Source: Chelativorans intermedius (GTDB lineage: Bacteria > Pseudomonadota > Alphaproteobacteria > Rhizobiales > Rhizobiaceae). From it: a stretch of DNA of 64,000 nt. The stretch is taken from the NCBI RefSeq assembly GCF_025398255.1, contig NZ_JAODNW010000003.1, positions 62,001 to 126,000 of the forward strand, read 5' to 3'. Positions within the stretch are counted from its first letter, which is position 1. Each line of letters starts with the position of its first letter. Below the pieces are notes generated by a model, which made no database searches, was not told the origin of the DNA, and saw only the letters and a list, made by a program, of their open reading frames with translations. The translations under genes and the position numbers were made by a program. Positions 25,080 through 35,860 of this stretch are shown in pieces.

Positions 25080-25697
25080 TCAGGATGCGCCGCTGGCCGC
25101 GGCGATCCTGTCCCATTTGCCGGGCGCCGTCTGCGACTGGCGGGCGAAGAAACGATAGGGCGCGCGCGTCCACTCCTTGATCGCATCGGTGCGGTTGTCG
25201 AGGATGAGGTCGCCCCGGTCGGTGCGCACCGTCAGCACCACATGGCCTTCTCCGCCGCTGGTCACGACCGTCAGCAGCAGCACGGAGGCCGGCCAGCCCC
25301 GCTTCATCAGCTCGTGCTTCTTCAGAATGGCGAAGTCCTCGCAATCGCCCACCTTGCCGGGCAGCCGCCAGTCGTCCTCCCTGCCCACCGACTGCAGGTC
25401 GCTTTGCTCCACGATCCGCCTGTTGACGGCGCGGTTTACGGCATGAAGCTCGGCCATATGCGCGTCGGTCAGCTCCAGCGTCTTCACGTCGCCGCGCGTG
25501 CTGCACAGGCGCGGCTCGGCCGCACAGAAGGCATTGAAGGCCGGTGGCGGAAAGGCGTGGCCGCGCAGCTCCATCTTCCCGCCATGGCTGGAAAGGTCTG
25601 CGCTGGAGGTGATGCCCGCCGTCGTCGCCACCGATCCGGTCTGACTGCAGCCAGCGAAAATGACGATCGAGAGAAGTAGTACAAAGGGCCTATTCAT
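25080..25697 (-). CDS. transglutaminase-like cysteine peptidase (BTLCP/LapG-like) lipoprotein
   Basis: This is a periplasmic cysteine protease of the bacterial transglutaminase-like family, which includes LapG, the protease that cuts type I-secreted adhesins. The 205 residues contain a lipobox (IFAGC, lipidated C17) and the full catalytic set C119 (GDCEDFAIL), H152 (GEGHVVL) and D167 (LILDN). AGGAA precedes the ATG. No LapD-type c-di-GMP receptor is encoded nearby, and a lipid anchor would place it at a membrane. Its location beside a type I secretion locus suggests processing of those cargo proteins, though BTLCP genes also occur elsewhere in Rhizobiales genomes. Confidence 0.85.
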   Translation of the reverse strand: MNRPFVLLLSIVIFAGCSQTGSVATTAGITSSADLSSHGGKMELRGHAFPPPAFNAFCAAEPRLCSTRGDVKTLELTDAHMAELHAVNRAVNRRIVEQSDLQSVGREDDWRLPGKVGDCEDFAILKKHELMKRGWPASVLLLTVVTSGGEGHVVLTVRTDRGDLILDNRTDAIKEWTRAPYRFFARQSQTAPGKWDRIAAASGAS

Positions 25698-25764
25698 ACG
25701 GATTCCTCGATGAATAGGTACATCTATATAGACTAAATTGGTATTGCAAATGTCACCAAAAAGA

Positions 25765-25792
25765 TTCTCTGAAAATATCGTTACTGTATAAT
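25765..25792 (+). promoter_or_regulatory. candidate sigma-70-type promoter of the secreted repeat protein
   Basis: TATAAT at 25787-25792 is a perfect -10 hexamer, preceded by a weak -35 (TTCTCT, 25765-25770) at 16-base spacing. It lies in an AT-rich 162-bp gap about 70 bases upstream of the start at 25860. Confidence 0.45.
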
Positions 25793-25859
25793 GAATTTTC
25801 GTTAATACCGGTCAGGGGACTTGATCGGGTTGGGGTAACTGTTTGGACGGGAGGTAGTC

Positions 25860-26417
25860 ATGTATGGTAGTCGCCTCACCAGTCCACTGTTGTTGGCATC
25901 AACGGTGGCCTTCACTCTGGGAACAGTCTTGCCGTCGGAGGCGCAGCAAAGTCCTCGTCCGCGCCTGACGCTCGACCAATGCCAGCCGCTTACGGCGGAA
26001 AACTACGAGCTGTGCTGCATCGCGAGAAATCGGCACGCCATTCTCACCGCGGAGCAACTCGAGCAGTGCCCGCCATTGGTCACATCTCTCATCCAGAACG
26101 TGATCAACAACAGGGGGTTCGGCTTCTCGACATCCGAGGATGACGACAGGCGCAACCTCAGCCGCAGCAGTCCACGCGTCGGCGGCCCTTCAGGCGGCAA
26201 TGACAGCGATGGCGGCAATGACAGCAATCACGGCAATGACAGCAATGGCGACAACGGCGGCAGCCATGGCGGTGGTGGCTGGAGCTCCGGCGCCAGTGCC
26301 AGCGCGAGCGCCAATGCCAGCGCGCATGCCGGGGGCGGTGCGAGTGCCAGCGCCAGTGCCGCGGCAGGGGCGTCGGCGGGCGGTGTAAGCGTCAGCGTGG
26401 GTGTGGGGCAGCCCTGA
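25860..26417 (+). CDS. secreted Cys-containing protein with Gly/Asn/Asp/Ser and Ala-Ser repeats
   Basis: Unknown family. The 185-residue product has a Sec signal peptide (1-28, ending PSEA/Q). A small globular part (30-85) follows with four Cys, including an adjacent pair (ELCCIARNR), that could form disulphides. A low-complexity tail follows: GGNDS/GNDS repeats (about 112-132), a Gly/His segment, and Ala-Ser alternation (about 143-178) ending in alternating Val-Ser. GGGAGG precedes the ATG by five bases. Composition echoes the Gly/Asn/Asp-rich type I cargo 3 kb away, so it may belong to the same surface structure, but it would leave the cytoplasm by Sec. Confidence 0.75.
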   Translation: MYGSRLTSPLLLASTVAFTLGTVLPSEAQQSPRPRLTLDQCQPLTAENYELCCIARNRHAILTAEQLEQCPPLVTSLIQNVINNRGFGFSTSEDDDRRNLSRSSPRVGGPSGGNDSDGGNDSNHGNDSNGDNGGSHGGGGWSSGASASASANASAHAGGGASASASAAAGASAGGVSVSVGVGQP

Positions 26418-26439
26418 CCCGCGAAGGCAGGCGGGGGTG

Positions 26440-26454
26440 ACCGGCGGCGCCGGT
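26440..26454. terminator. short hairpin between convergent genes
   Basis: ACCGGC-GGC-GCCGGT forms a 6-bp stem with a 3-base loop between the secreted repeat protein and the convergent Lrp gene, whose stop lies two bases on. No T-run is present. Confidence 0.35.
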
Positions 26455-26455
26455 G

Positions 26456-26962
26456 CTACAGCCGCGCCCTGGTGCTGTGGGGTGTGGCCAGCAGCAGGCT
26501 CGTCTCGCTTGCCATGATGCCGGGAATGAGACGGATGCGCCGCAGGACGGCATCCAGATCGGCAAGTGTTGCCGTTCCCAGCTCCACGACAATGTCCCAT
26601 CGTCCATTGGTCGTGTGGATGGCGGAGACCTCGGCAAAGCCGCTCAATGCGTGGATCACGCGGTCGGCCGTCCGCCCCTCGATCTCGACCATCATGATGC
26701 CGCGCACCGGCGAGTCCACCGCGTCGGCGCGCAGGATGACCGTATAGCCCAGAATGTGGCCAGCCTGCTCCAGACGCGCCATGCGCGCGCGCACCGTGGC
26801 GCGGGAAACACCCAGATCGAGCGCCAGATCGGAGATGCTGCGCCGCGCATCGTGGCGCAGAAGGGTGATGAGGCGTTCGTCGAGCTGGTCCAAGGAGTGT
26901 GCAATACGAAGGGAACTCTTGCCATCTCGATAAGCCAATGGGGCAATTCTGTCAAATTGCAT
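26456..26962 (-). CDS. Lrp/AsnC-family transcriptional regulator
   Basis: The 168-residue protein has an Lrp helix-turn-helix (LDQLDERLITLLRHDARRSISDLALDLGVSRATVRARMARLEQAG, about 24-68) and a C-terminal RAM effector domain with the expected beta-alpha pattern. It is divergent from the arginase gene, so it probably activates arginine/ornithine catabolism in response to an amino acid, like other Lrp-type regulators beside arginase genes. The annotated ATG has no clear ribosome site; a TTG about 24 codons in is an alternative that would begin at the domain. Confidence 0.85.
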   Translation of the reverse strand: MQFDRIAPLAYRDGKSSLRIAHSLDQLDERLITLLRHDARRSISDLALDLGVSRATVRARMARLEQAGHILGYTVILRADAVDSPVRGIMMVEIEGRTADRVIHALSGFAEVSAIHTTNGRWDIVVELGTATLADLDAVLRRIRLIPGIMASETSLLLATPHSTRARL

Positions 26963-27026
26963 TGTTCAATCTGTCACCAAAACACGGTCGAATGTCGGCC
27001 GTTGCGAACCTTGTGCGGAGTTGGCA

Positions 27027-27947
27027 ATGCATTGCAGAATCGTCGGCGTTCCCGTTCAGGATGGTGCGGGGCGCATGGGCTGCGAGATGGGGCCGAGCGC
27101 GCTGCGCACGGCTGGCCTTGTCGCGGCGTTGACCGAGCTTGGCCATACGGTGAGCGATCTGGGTACGGTCGTGCCGGCCCCGGCGCGCCGGCTCGTTCAC
27201 GGCAATCCGGCGCTCAAAGCCCTGCCGGAGGTGGCGGCCTGGACATCGGCCATCGCCGAGGCTGCCTATGTGGCAAGCGCCGACGGCATGCCGATTTTTC
27301 TGGGGGGCGATCACAGCCTGTCGGCAGGCTCCGTCTCCGGGCTGGCGCGGCGCGCGGCGGAGGCGGGTCGGCCGCTTTTCGTTCTGTGGCTCGACGCCCA
27401 TCCCGATTTTCACACGCTGGAGACCAGCACCAGCGGCAATCTGCATGGCGTGCCGCTTGCCTATGTGTGCGGCAGGGAGGGGTTCAGGGGATATTTCCCG
27501 GCGCTTCATGCCCCTGTCGACCCTGCCCATGTGTGCGTCTTTGGCCTGCGCAGCGTCGACCCCGCCGAGCGGCAGGCATTGCAGGCGGCCGGGGTGCGCG
27601 CGCACGACATGCGTGCCATCGACGAGCATGGCGTGGCGCCGCTTCTGCGGGCGTTCCTGGAAAAGGTTGCTGCTGCCAACGGCCTCCTCCACGTCAGCCT
27701 CGACGTGGACTTTCTCGATCCCTCCATCGCGCCTGCGGTGGGCACCACGGTGCCGGGCGGCGCCACCTTCCGCGAGGCGCATCTGACCATGGAGATGCTG
27801 AGCGACAGCGGTCTCGTCAGCAGCCTCGACCTGGTGGAACTCAACCCCTTTCTTGACGAGAGGGGCCGCACGGCAACCCTTCTCGTGGATCTGACGGCGA
27901 GCCTGATGGGGCGCCGTATCATGGACCGCCCGACAAGGAGCCTGTGA
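27027..27947 (+). CDS. rocF: arginase
   Basis: This enzyme hydrolyses arginine to ornithine and urea. The 306-residue protein has the binuclear Mn ligands of the ureohydrolase family: GGDHSLSAG, DAHPDFHT and SLDVDFLDPS. Substrate residues Asn/Ser of arginases appear in TSTSGNLHGVPL. The ATG at 27027 is chosen over an upstream in-frame TTG because CGGAG lies six bases upstream and the protein then begins directly with the first strand. Its stop overlaps the next start by one base. With ornithine cyclodeaminase it converts arginine to proline. Confidence 0.93.
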   Translation: MHCRIVGVPVQDGAGRMGCEMGPSALRTAGLVAALTELGHTVSDLGTVVPAPARRLVHGNPALKALPEVAAWTSAIAEAAYVASADGMPIFLGGDHSLSAGSVSGLARRAAEAGRPLFVLWLDAHPDFHTLETSTSGNLHGVPLAYVCGREGFRGYFPALHAPVDPAHVCVFGLRSVDPAERQALQAAGVRAHDMRAIDEHGVAPLLRAFLEKVAAANGLLHVSLDVDFLDPSIAPAVGTTVPGGATFREAHLTMEMLSDSGLVSSLDLVELNPFLDERGRTATLLVDLTASLMGRRIMDRPTRSL

Positions 27948-29032
27948 TGACCGCTGCCCAATCCCTCAATCTGGTTCCCTTCGTCAGTGTGCATCATATG
28001 ATGCAAATCATCCTCGAGACCGGGGTGGAGCGCTTCCTGGGCGAGCTTTCCGCCTATATCGAGGAGGATTTCCGCCGCTGGGAGGCGTTCGACAAGACGC
28101 CGCGGGTGGCCTCGCACAGCCGCGAGGGCGTCATCGAGCTGATGCCCACCAGCGACGGACGGCACTACGGGTTCAAATATGTGAACGGCCATCCCAAGAA
28201 CACCCGCGAGGGACGGCAGACGGTAACGGCCTTCGGGGTGCTTGCCGACGTTTCGAACGGTTATCCGTTGCTGATTTCCGAGATGACGCTGCTGACCGCC
28301 CTGCGCACGGCCGCCACCTCGGCGCTGGCGGCGAGATATCTGGCGCCTGAAGGGGCGGATTGCATGGCGCTCGTCGGCAACGGCGCGCAGGCCGAGTTCC
28401 AGGCCCTGGCCTTCAGGGAAACGCTCGGTATCCGCAAGCTGCGGCTCTACGACATCGACCCCGGCGCGACGCGGAAATGCCTGCGCAACCTTGCCGGCCT
28501 CGGCTTCGAGATGACGGCCTGCAGCAGCGCCGAAGAGGCGGTGGAAGGCGCGCACATCATCACCACCGCCACCGCCGACAAGCAGTTCGCCACCATCCTG
28601 ACCGACAACATGGTGGGTGCCGGAACGCACATCAACGCCGTCGGCGGCGACTGCCCGGGCAAGACCGAACTGCACCGGGACATCCTGCTGCGCGCCGACA
28701 TCTTCGTGGAATATCCGCCGCAGACGCGCATCGAAGGCGAGATCCAGCAGCTTGCCCCCGATCATCCGGTGGAAGAGCTGTGGCGCGTCATCACCGGTCA
28801 GGCCGCCGGGCGGCGCGACCGGCAGCAGGTCACGCTGTTCGATTCGGTGGGCTTTGCCACGGAGGATTTTTCGGCGCTGCGCTATGTGCGCGACCGCATC
28901 CGCGAGACGGGCCATTTCATCGAGCTCGACCTGTTGGCCGACCCGGATGAACCGCGTGATCTCTTCGGAATGCTGCTGCGCTTTCCGGGCTCCTCGCTTC
29001 TCGCCGAGAAGGAGAGGGGCCTGGCGTCCTGA
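27947..29032 (+). CDS. ocd: ornithine cyclodeaminase
   Basis: This NAD-dependent enzyme converts ornithine to proline and ammonia. The 361-residue product has the mu-crystallin/OCD fold, with substrate-binding residues in the N-terminal part and a Rossmann motif CMALVGNGAQAEFQALAF near 140. HINAVGGDCPGKTEL is the characteristic OCD catalytic block with its Asp. AAGGAG lies six bases upstream of the ATG at 27947, which overlaps the arginase stop, so the two are coupled. Context makes OCD more likely than an alanine dehydrogenase-like paralogue. Confidence 0.92.
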   Translation: MTAAQSLNLVPFVSVHHMMQIILETGVERFLGELSAYIEEDFRRWEAFDKTPRVASHSREGVIELMPTSDGRHYGFKYVNGHPKNTREGRQTVTAFGVLADVSNGYPLLISEMTLLTALRTAATSALAARYLAPEGADCMALVGNGAQAEFQALAFRETLGIRKLRLYDIDPGATRKCLRNLAGLGFEMTACSSAEEAVEGAHIITTATADKQFATILTDNMVGAGTHINAVGGDCPGKTELHRDILLRADIFVEYPPQTRIEGEIQQLAPDHPVEELWRVITGQAAGRRDRQQVTLFDSVGFATEDFSALRYVRDRIRETGHFIELDLLADPDEPRDLFGMLLRFPGSSLLAEKERGLAS

Positions 29033-29152
29033 TGCGCGGCGGCGCTGCGAGCCTCCCTCGTGGGGCGTGCATTGTAAGCTCTCCCGCTTGCTCGTATGAG
29101 GGGCGGGGGGCAGCCTTGCCTCGTTTGCACAGCCTGGAGGGAACCGCTTCAG

Positions 29153-30106
29153 ATGGACCTGCCCGCTTATGACGACGTGCGGCGCGCCCATGCGCGCATT
29201 GCTGGCCACATCCACCGCACGCCCATTCTTACAAGCAGCTTCTTCGACGGTCTTGCCGGCGCCAGCCTGTTCTTCAAATGCGAGAACTTCCAGAAGGCTG
29301 GCGCCTTCAAGGCGCGTGGCGCGGCGAACGCCGTGTTTGGCCTGAATGAGGCGCAGGCGCGGGCCGGCGTGGCCACACACTCATCGGGCAACCATGCCCA
29401 GGCGCTGTGCTATGCCGCGGCGAAGCGCGGCATCGCGGTGACGGTGGTCATGCCGGAGACGGCGCTGGAGGCCAAGAAGGCGGCCGTGCGCGGCTATGGC
29501 GGGACCGTGGTGGAGTGCGCGCCCGGCATGGCGGCGCGCGAGGCCGCGCTTGCCAGGGTCGTAGCGGAAACCGGGGCGGAGGTCGTGCATCCCTATAACG
29601 ATGCGCGGGTGATCGCCGGTCAGGGAACCTGCGCCAAGGAGATCATCGAGGATCTGGGGGCGCTGGACGCCATCGTCGCGCCCATCGGAGGCGGCGGTCT
29701 CATCTCCGGCTGCTGTCTTGCCGCGTCGGGCCTTGCGCCGGACATCAAGGTCTATGCCGCCGAGCCGTCGAACGCCGACGATGCCTGTCGCTCCAGAAAG
29801 GCGGGCCGGCTCATCGTGGAGGATGCGCCACAGACGGTGGCCGACGGGCTGCGGGCCTCGCTCAAGGCGCTCACCTGGCATTTCGTCTCCACCGGCGTGG
29901 AGGACGTGCTTCTGGCGGAGGAAGATGAGATCGTTGCGGCCATGCGCCTCATCTGGGAGCGCATGAAGATCGTGGTGGAGCCCTCCAGCGCCGTGGCGCT
30001 GGCCGCCATACTGGCCAATCGCCCTCTCTTTTCCGGCCGGCGCGTGGGCGTCATCCTGACCGGCGGCAATGTCGATCTGCACAGCCTGCCATGGATGGCG
30101 GGCTGA
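29153..30106 (+). CDS. PLP-dependent threonine/serine dehydratase family protein
   Basis: The 317-residue fold-type II PLP enzyme has the Schiff-base Lys in FQKAGAFKARGAANAVF, the SSGNHAQAL loop and the Gly-rich phosphate-binding GGGGLISG. Length and lack of a C-terminal ACT domain match catabolic threonine dehydratase, serine racemase and hydroxyaspartate dehydratase, which cannot be separated by eye. It follows arginase and ornithine cyclodeaminase after 120 bases and may be cotranscribed, supplying a deamination step for another amino acid. GGAGGG lies somewhat far (about 13 bases) from the ATG. Confidence 0.85.
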   Translation: MDLPAYDDVRRAHARIAGHIHRTPILTSSFFDGLAGASLFFKCENFQKAGAFKARGAANAVFGLNEAQARAGVATHSSGNHAQALCYAAAKRGIAVTVVMPETALEAKKAAVRGYGGTVVECAPGMAAREAALARVVAETGAEVVHPYNDARVIAGQGTCAKEIIEDLGALDAIVAPIGGGGLISGCCLAASGLAPDIKVYAAEPSNADDACRSRKAGRLIVEDAPQTVADGLRASLKALTWHFVSTGVEDVLLAEEDEIVAAMRLIWERMKIVVEPSSAVALAAILANRPLFSGRRVGVILTGGNVDLHSLPWMAG

Positions 30107-30194
30107 GGCCGGCAGCGAAACCGGCTCGAAAGGTTTTTGTCCTATCGCTCGGATCATGGGAACCGGGAGGCGGTCGGACACGGGGGAACAGCAC

Positions 30195-31313
30195 ATGCCG
30201 GAAAGCCATGTCGCGGCCGGGTCCGCCAGTCTGCCGTCGGCGCGGCGTGCGGCGTCGGGGCTGCCCGCTCCGTCCTTCCTGCGCGAGCGGCTCAAATACG
30301 CAATCATCCGCGCCGGGCTCGAAGCGTCGGCTCTCTTTCGCACCCATGCCCTGCTGCCCGGCCTCGGCGGACGCGGTGTGATCTTCACCCTGCACCACGT
30401 GGCGCCGGCGGAAAGGAGGCGCTTTCGGCCCAATGCCGGTCTCACCGTCACGCCCGGCTTTCTGGAGCAGGCCGTTCTTGCGGCACGCGAATGCGGTCTC
30501 GTTCCGGTCCATCTGCACGAGCTGCCGGCCCTTCTGGCCGATCCCGCGGACAGGCGCCGCTTCGTGGTCTTCACGCTCGACGATGGGTACCGCGACAATG
30601 CTGCATTTGCCGCGCCCGTCTTCCGCAGGCATGCCGTGCCCTATACCATCTTCCTCACCGGCGGCTTCGTCGAGCGACAGCGCACCATCTGGTGGGAGAC
30701 GGCCGCCGCCCTGCTGGAAAGGGCGAGCGCGATAATTCTCGATTTCGGCGCGGGCCCGGAACGGGTGGAGACCGCCACCCTGGCGCAGAAACGGGCAGCC
30801 TTCGCGCGGCTGGAGGCGCTGGTCGGCGCCATCGACGAGGACGAGGCGGTGGCGCGCATCGACCAGGCGGCGCGCAGGGCGGGGGTCGATCCCATGGCCA
30901 TCGTCGATCAGCTCGTCATGGGCGAGTCGGAAATCCGGGCGCTGGCGGAGGACCCGCTCGCCCATTTCGGTGCGCACACGCTGAGCCATGTCAATCTGCG
31001 CCGTGTCGGTGCCGAGCGGCTGCGCTGCGAGGTGGAAGGCTCGGCACGCGCGGTGGCGCGCTATGCCGGGCGCAGGGCACGATCCTTCGCCTATCCCTAT
31101 GGCTGGGCGAGGGCAGCGGGCGCGCGCGAGGCGCAGGCTGTGCGCGAGGCGGGCTTTCCCGTCGCGGTCACGACCCGGCCCGGTGTCCTCTCGGCCGACT
31201 GCCTGAGGCAGCCCGCCCTCTTGCCGCGCGTTTCGCTGAACGGCCACTTCCAGGCAAAGCGCCATGTCAAGGCATTGATTTCCGGCCTGCCTCTGGCGCT
31301 GGCGCGCGGCTGA
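30195..31313 (+). CDS. polysaccharide deacetylase family protein (NodB homology)
   Basis: The 372-residue protein carries a NodB-type catalytic region: [12 protein letters not shown] (D129, D130), then AHTLSHVNL with metal-binding histidines and SFAYPYG. Such enzymes remove acetyl groups from chitooligosaccharides, peptidoglycan or exopolysaccharide. There is no clear signal peptide; the first 45 residues are Ala/Ser/Pro-rich with a basic segment, so location is unclear. GGGGGAA precedes the ATG at 30195. It stands alone between the amino-acid cluster and panBC. Confidence 0.85.
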   Translation: MPESHVAAGSASLPSARRAASGLPAPSFLRERLKYAIIRAGLEASALFRTHALLPGLGGRGVIFTLHHVAPAERRRFRPNAGLTVTPGFLEQAVLAARECGLVPVHLHELPALLADPADRRRFVVFTLDDGYRDNAAFAAPVFRRHAVPYTIFLTGGFVERQRTIWWETAAALLERASAIILDFGAGPERVETATLAQKRAAFARLEALVGAIDEDEAVARIDQAARRAGVDPMAIVDQLVMGESEIRALAEDPLAHFGAHTLSHVNLRRVGAERLRCEVEGSARAVARYAGRRARSFAYPYGWARAAGAREAQAVREAGFPVAVTTRPGVLSADCLRQPALLPRVSLNGHFQAKRHVKALISGLPLALARG

Positions 31314-31343
31314 AACGGCGCGGGGCAGGGCGCCCGGTTTTCG

Positions 31344-31362
31344 GCATGGCGCCGCGCCATGC
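31344..31362 (+). terminator. 19-bp palindrome after the deacetylase gene
   Basis: GCATGGCGC and GCGCCATGC are exact inverted repeats around one base, 30 bases after the deacetylase stop and upstream of the AT-richer leader of panB. No T-run follows, so it may be a weak terminator or an operator. Confidence 0.35.
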
Positions 31363-31489
31363 GGGATCCCCGAGCCGCGGATGGATTGCGAAACCGGCTT
31401 CCTGGCGCAGGCTTCGCAACTTCTTCGCATCTGCACAAAAATGTGTCATATGCGACCGCGAGGTGGTTGACGGGAAGGAGGAAAGGGCC

Positions 31490-32323
31490 ATGAGCGCGGC
31501 GGCAAGGAAAGCGGGGCTCGCCCCGCCGCAGGTGGCAGCGCGGAAGTCGGGCGCGCCGCTGGTCTGCCTGACGGCCTATACCACGCCCATGGCGAGGCTT
31601 GCCGACGCCCATTGCGACATCGTGCTGGTGGGGGACAGTCTCGGCATGGTGCTGCATGGCCTGCCCACCACGCTGGGTGTCACGCTGGAGATGATGATCC
31701 TGCATGGCAAGGCGGTGCGCCGTGGGCTGGAGCGGGCGCTGATGGTGGTCGACATGCCTTTCGGCACCTATGAGGAGGGGCCCGAGCAGGCCTTCCGCAA
31801 CGCCGCGCGGCTGATGGCGGAAACGGGCTGTGCAGCGGTGAAGCTGGAGGGCGGGGAGGCGATGGCGCCCACCATCCGCTTCCTTTGTGCGCGTGGTATT
31901 CCGGTGATGGCGCATGTCGGGCTCACCCCGCAGGCGGTGAACAGTCTGGGAGGCTATCACGTGCAGGGCCGGGGCGCGGATGGTGAAAGAGTGCGCCGCG
32001 ACGCGGCGGCGGTGGCGGAAGCGGGGGCCTTTTCGGTGGTGCTCGAGAAAGTGCCGGAGCCGCTTGCCCGCCGCATCACCGGCGAGATTGCCGTACCCAC
32101 CATCGGCATCGGCGCTTCCAGCGCCTGCGACGGGCAGATTCTGGTGATTGACGACATGCTTGGCATGTTCACCGCGTTCCGGCCGAAATTCGTCAAGCGC
32201 TATGCCGAGCTCGGCGCGGCGGCGGAAGCGGCGATCGCGGCCTATGCGGACGATGTTCGCGCACGGCGTTTTCCCGCTGGCGAGCACGTCTTCTCGCAGG
32301 CGGGCGATGGGGGTGCGGCATGA
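31490..32323 (+). CDS. panB: 3-methyl-2-oxobutanoate hydroxymethyltransferase
   Basis: This is the first committed enzyme of pantothenate synthesis (ketopantoate formation from alpha-ketoisovalerate and methylene-tetrahydrofolate). The 277-residue TIM barrel includes [31 protein letters not shown] with the Mg-binding Asp, [16 protein letters not shown] and [21 protein letters not shown]. The ATG at 31490 follows a strong GGAAGGAGG site. It overlaps panC by four bases (ATGA). Confidence 0.96.
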   Translation: MSAAARKAGLAPPQVAARKSGAPLVCLTAYTTPMARLADAHCDIVLVGDSLGMVLHGLPTTLGVTLEMMILHGKAVRRGLERALMVVDMPFGTYEEGPEQAFRNAARLMAETGCAAVKLEGGEAMAPTIRFLCARGIPVMAHVGLTPQAVNSLGGYHVQGRGADGERVRRDAAAVAEAGAFSVVLEKVPEPLARRITGEIAVPTIGIGASSACDGQILVIDDMLGMFTAFRPKFVKRYAELGAAAEAAIAAYADDVRARRFPAGEHVFSQAGDGGAA

Positions 32324-33180
32324 GCGTTCCCATCCTGCGCACCGTCGCAGCCTTGCGGGCGCGCGTGGCAAGCTGGCGGCAGGGGGGCGCGCGCGTCGCC
32401 GTGGTGCCCACCATGGGCGCGCTGCACGAGGGGCATTTAAGCCTGGTGCGTGCCGCGCTCGAACAGGCGGACCGGGTGATCGTGACGCTCTTCGTCAATC
32501 CGCGGCAGTTCAACAATCCGGCCGATCTCGCCGCCTATCCACGCACGGAAAGGGAGGATGCGGCGAAGCTGGCGCCGCTTGGAGCCCACCTCCTCTACGC
32601 GCCCGATGTGGGGGAAATGTATCCGCCGGGCTTTGCCACCACGGTCTCCGTGGCGGGTGTCAGCGAAGGTCTGTGCGGGGCCCACAGGCCGGGCCATTTC
32701 GACGGCGTGGCGACCGTTGTCGCCAAACTCTTCCTGCAGACGGGTGCGGATCTCGCCTTCTTTGGCGAGAAGGATTTTCAGCAGCTCCATGTCGTGCGCC
32801 GCCTCGCCCGCGATCTCGACATTCCCATCGAGATCATCGCCTGCCCGACGGTGCGCGAGGCCGACGGCCTGGCGCTTTCCTCGCGCAACGTCCGCCTGAC
32901 GGCGCAGGAACGGCAGATGGCGCCGAAGCTGGCGGAAAGCCTCTTCCGCGCCGCCGGGCAACTTGGCGCCGGTGCCGCCTTCTCGCAGGCGCTGGCCGAG
33001 GCGGAGGAGGCCATCCTGGCCGCGGGCTTTGCGCGGGTGGAGTATCTGGAGGTGCGCTCGGAGGCAGATCTTGCGCCGATGGAAAGGCTCGACCGGCCGG
33101 CCCGGCTGCTGGCCGCTGCCTGGCTCGGCGAGACGCGGCTGATCGACAATGTCCGGGTGAGGCCTGCTTCCGCTGCGTGA
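32320..33180 (+). CDS. panC: pantoate--beta-alanine ligase
   Basis: This enzyme condenses pantoate and beta-alanine with ATP to make pantothenate. The 286-residue protein has the nucleotidyltransferase HIGH-like motif [15 protein letters not shown], the pantoate-binding [19 protein letters not shown] and the second motif LSSRN. Its ATG overlaps the panB stop. It ends seven bases before the convergent recQ gene. No panD (aspartate decarboxylase) gene is present nearby. Confidence 0.96.
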   Translation: MSVPILRTVAALRARVASWRQGGARVAVVPTMGALHEGHLSLVRAALEQADRVIVTLFVNPRQFNNPADLAAYPRTEREDAAKLAPLGAHLLYAPDVGEMYPPGFATTVSVAGVSEGLCGAHRPGHFDGVATVVAKLFLQTGADLAFFGEKDFQQLHVVRRLARDLDIPIEIIACPTVREADGLALSSRNVRLTAQERQMAPKLAESLFRAAGQLGAGAAFSQALAEAEEAILAAGFARVEYLEVRSEADLAPMERLDRPARLLAAAWLGETRLIDNVRVRPASAA

Positions 33181-33187
33181 GGAACCG

Positions 33188-35014
<1,827 letters not shown>

Positions 35015-35272
35015 GGTGCGCCGCCTCCATAACAGCCGCACTCCACCTTTGCACCCGTTCGCCAGGCAGCGGGGAGATCTGCGGGCCTTGGGCGGAGGGC
35101 GTCGCCTTGCCTTCGGTCGTTCGCGGGGGGCTTGGCCATGGCTGGCGGCGAGTACAGGCTCGATGGATGGGCTCAATAGGGCCACAAATCAGACGCAAGT
35201 GGACATGCTGCTCCAACTCCTGGAGCGCTTCTTCAACTTGGCGCGTTGCCCTGCTGGGCAGATGGAGAAACC

Positions 35273-35845
35273 ATGATATTCTCGAAGTTTAAAGTTGCTG
35301 CCTTCGTTTTCTTCACGTTTGCATCGCTGGCCAATGCCGGCCCTGCCGATCCACAGGCAGCCGACGATCGCACGGCCAATGTCAGTCAGCAGCAACGAGC
35401 CTTTCTGACGAACTTCGCACGTGTCAGTCCCCGCAGCAGCGCGGCTTGGCCGGGTTTCGATATCCGGCAGATTCCAATCCTCATCGTCTTCCGCAATGCT
35501 GCTGGCGATCCAGTGAGGGCACTGGCCCTGAATCATCCGAATCCTCCCGCGTTGGGACAGTCGGTGAATGTGGGTCCGCTGACCGATGGCAGCCGCGCCA
35601 GCGAGATCACGAATTTGAAGTTTCAGGACGAGTTAAAGAAGATCGAAAACTTCGTGTTCAGCCTGGAGTTGGGCGGGGCCCCTACTTTTGTTTTGAGTTT
35701 GGATCAAGAAAGCGATTATATTTTTCTTCAGACAGATCGGCCGGAATTTATAGCGTATGTTTTTCATGAATCATTTCATCGCCATCAGCTTGATAATTTT
35801 GAAAATGCACATGATGATGATTCTCAAGAAACAGATGATTTTTGA
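35273..35845 (+). CDS. N-terminal half of a split secreted HExxH metallopeptidase-like protein
   Basis: The 190 residues begin with a Sec signal peptide (1-22, ending LANA/G) and contain HESFH (H165-E166-H169), a zincin HExxH motif, in YVFHESFHRHQ. The reading frame stops at a TGA at 35843-35845 only 21 residues after the motif, in a Asp-rich stretch, and reopens immediately in the same frame. The downstream part carries EGTARYLEAF, which would supply the third zinc ligand. Codon use from about 35690 is markedly AT-richer than in neighbours, suggesting foreign origin. GGAG precedes the ATG. The family is unrecognised. Confidence 0.65.
   Translation: MIFSKFKVAAFVFFTFASLANAGPADPQAADDRTANVSQQQRAFLTNFARVSPRSSAAWPGFDIRQIPILIVFRNAAGDPVRALALNHPNPPALGQSVNVGPLTDGSRASEITNLKFQDELKKIENFVFSLELGGAPTFVLSLDQESDYIFLQTDRPEFIAYVFHESFHRHQLDNFENAHDDDSQETDDF
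35843..35845 (+). other. in-frame TGA splitting the metallopeptidase-like gene
   Basis: Without this TGA, codons from 35273 to 36400 form one frame of 375 sense codons. A single substitution (from TGG, CGA, GGA or similar), a sequencing error or readthrough are all possible. No selenocysteine context was identified. Confidence 0.6.
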
Positions 35846-35860
35846 GAAGAAAATATCTAT

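Noticed and set aside
35843-35845. Selenocysteine codon in the split metallopeptidase
   Set aside because: The predicted residue is not at a catalytic position, no SECIS-like stem or selenium genes were seen, and a nonsense change is simpler.
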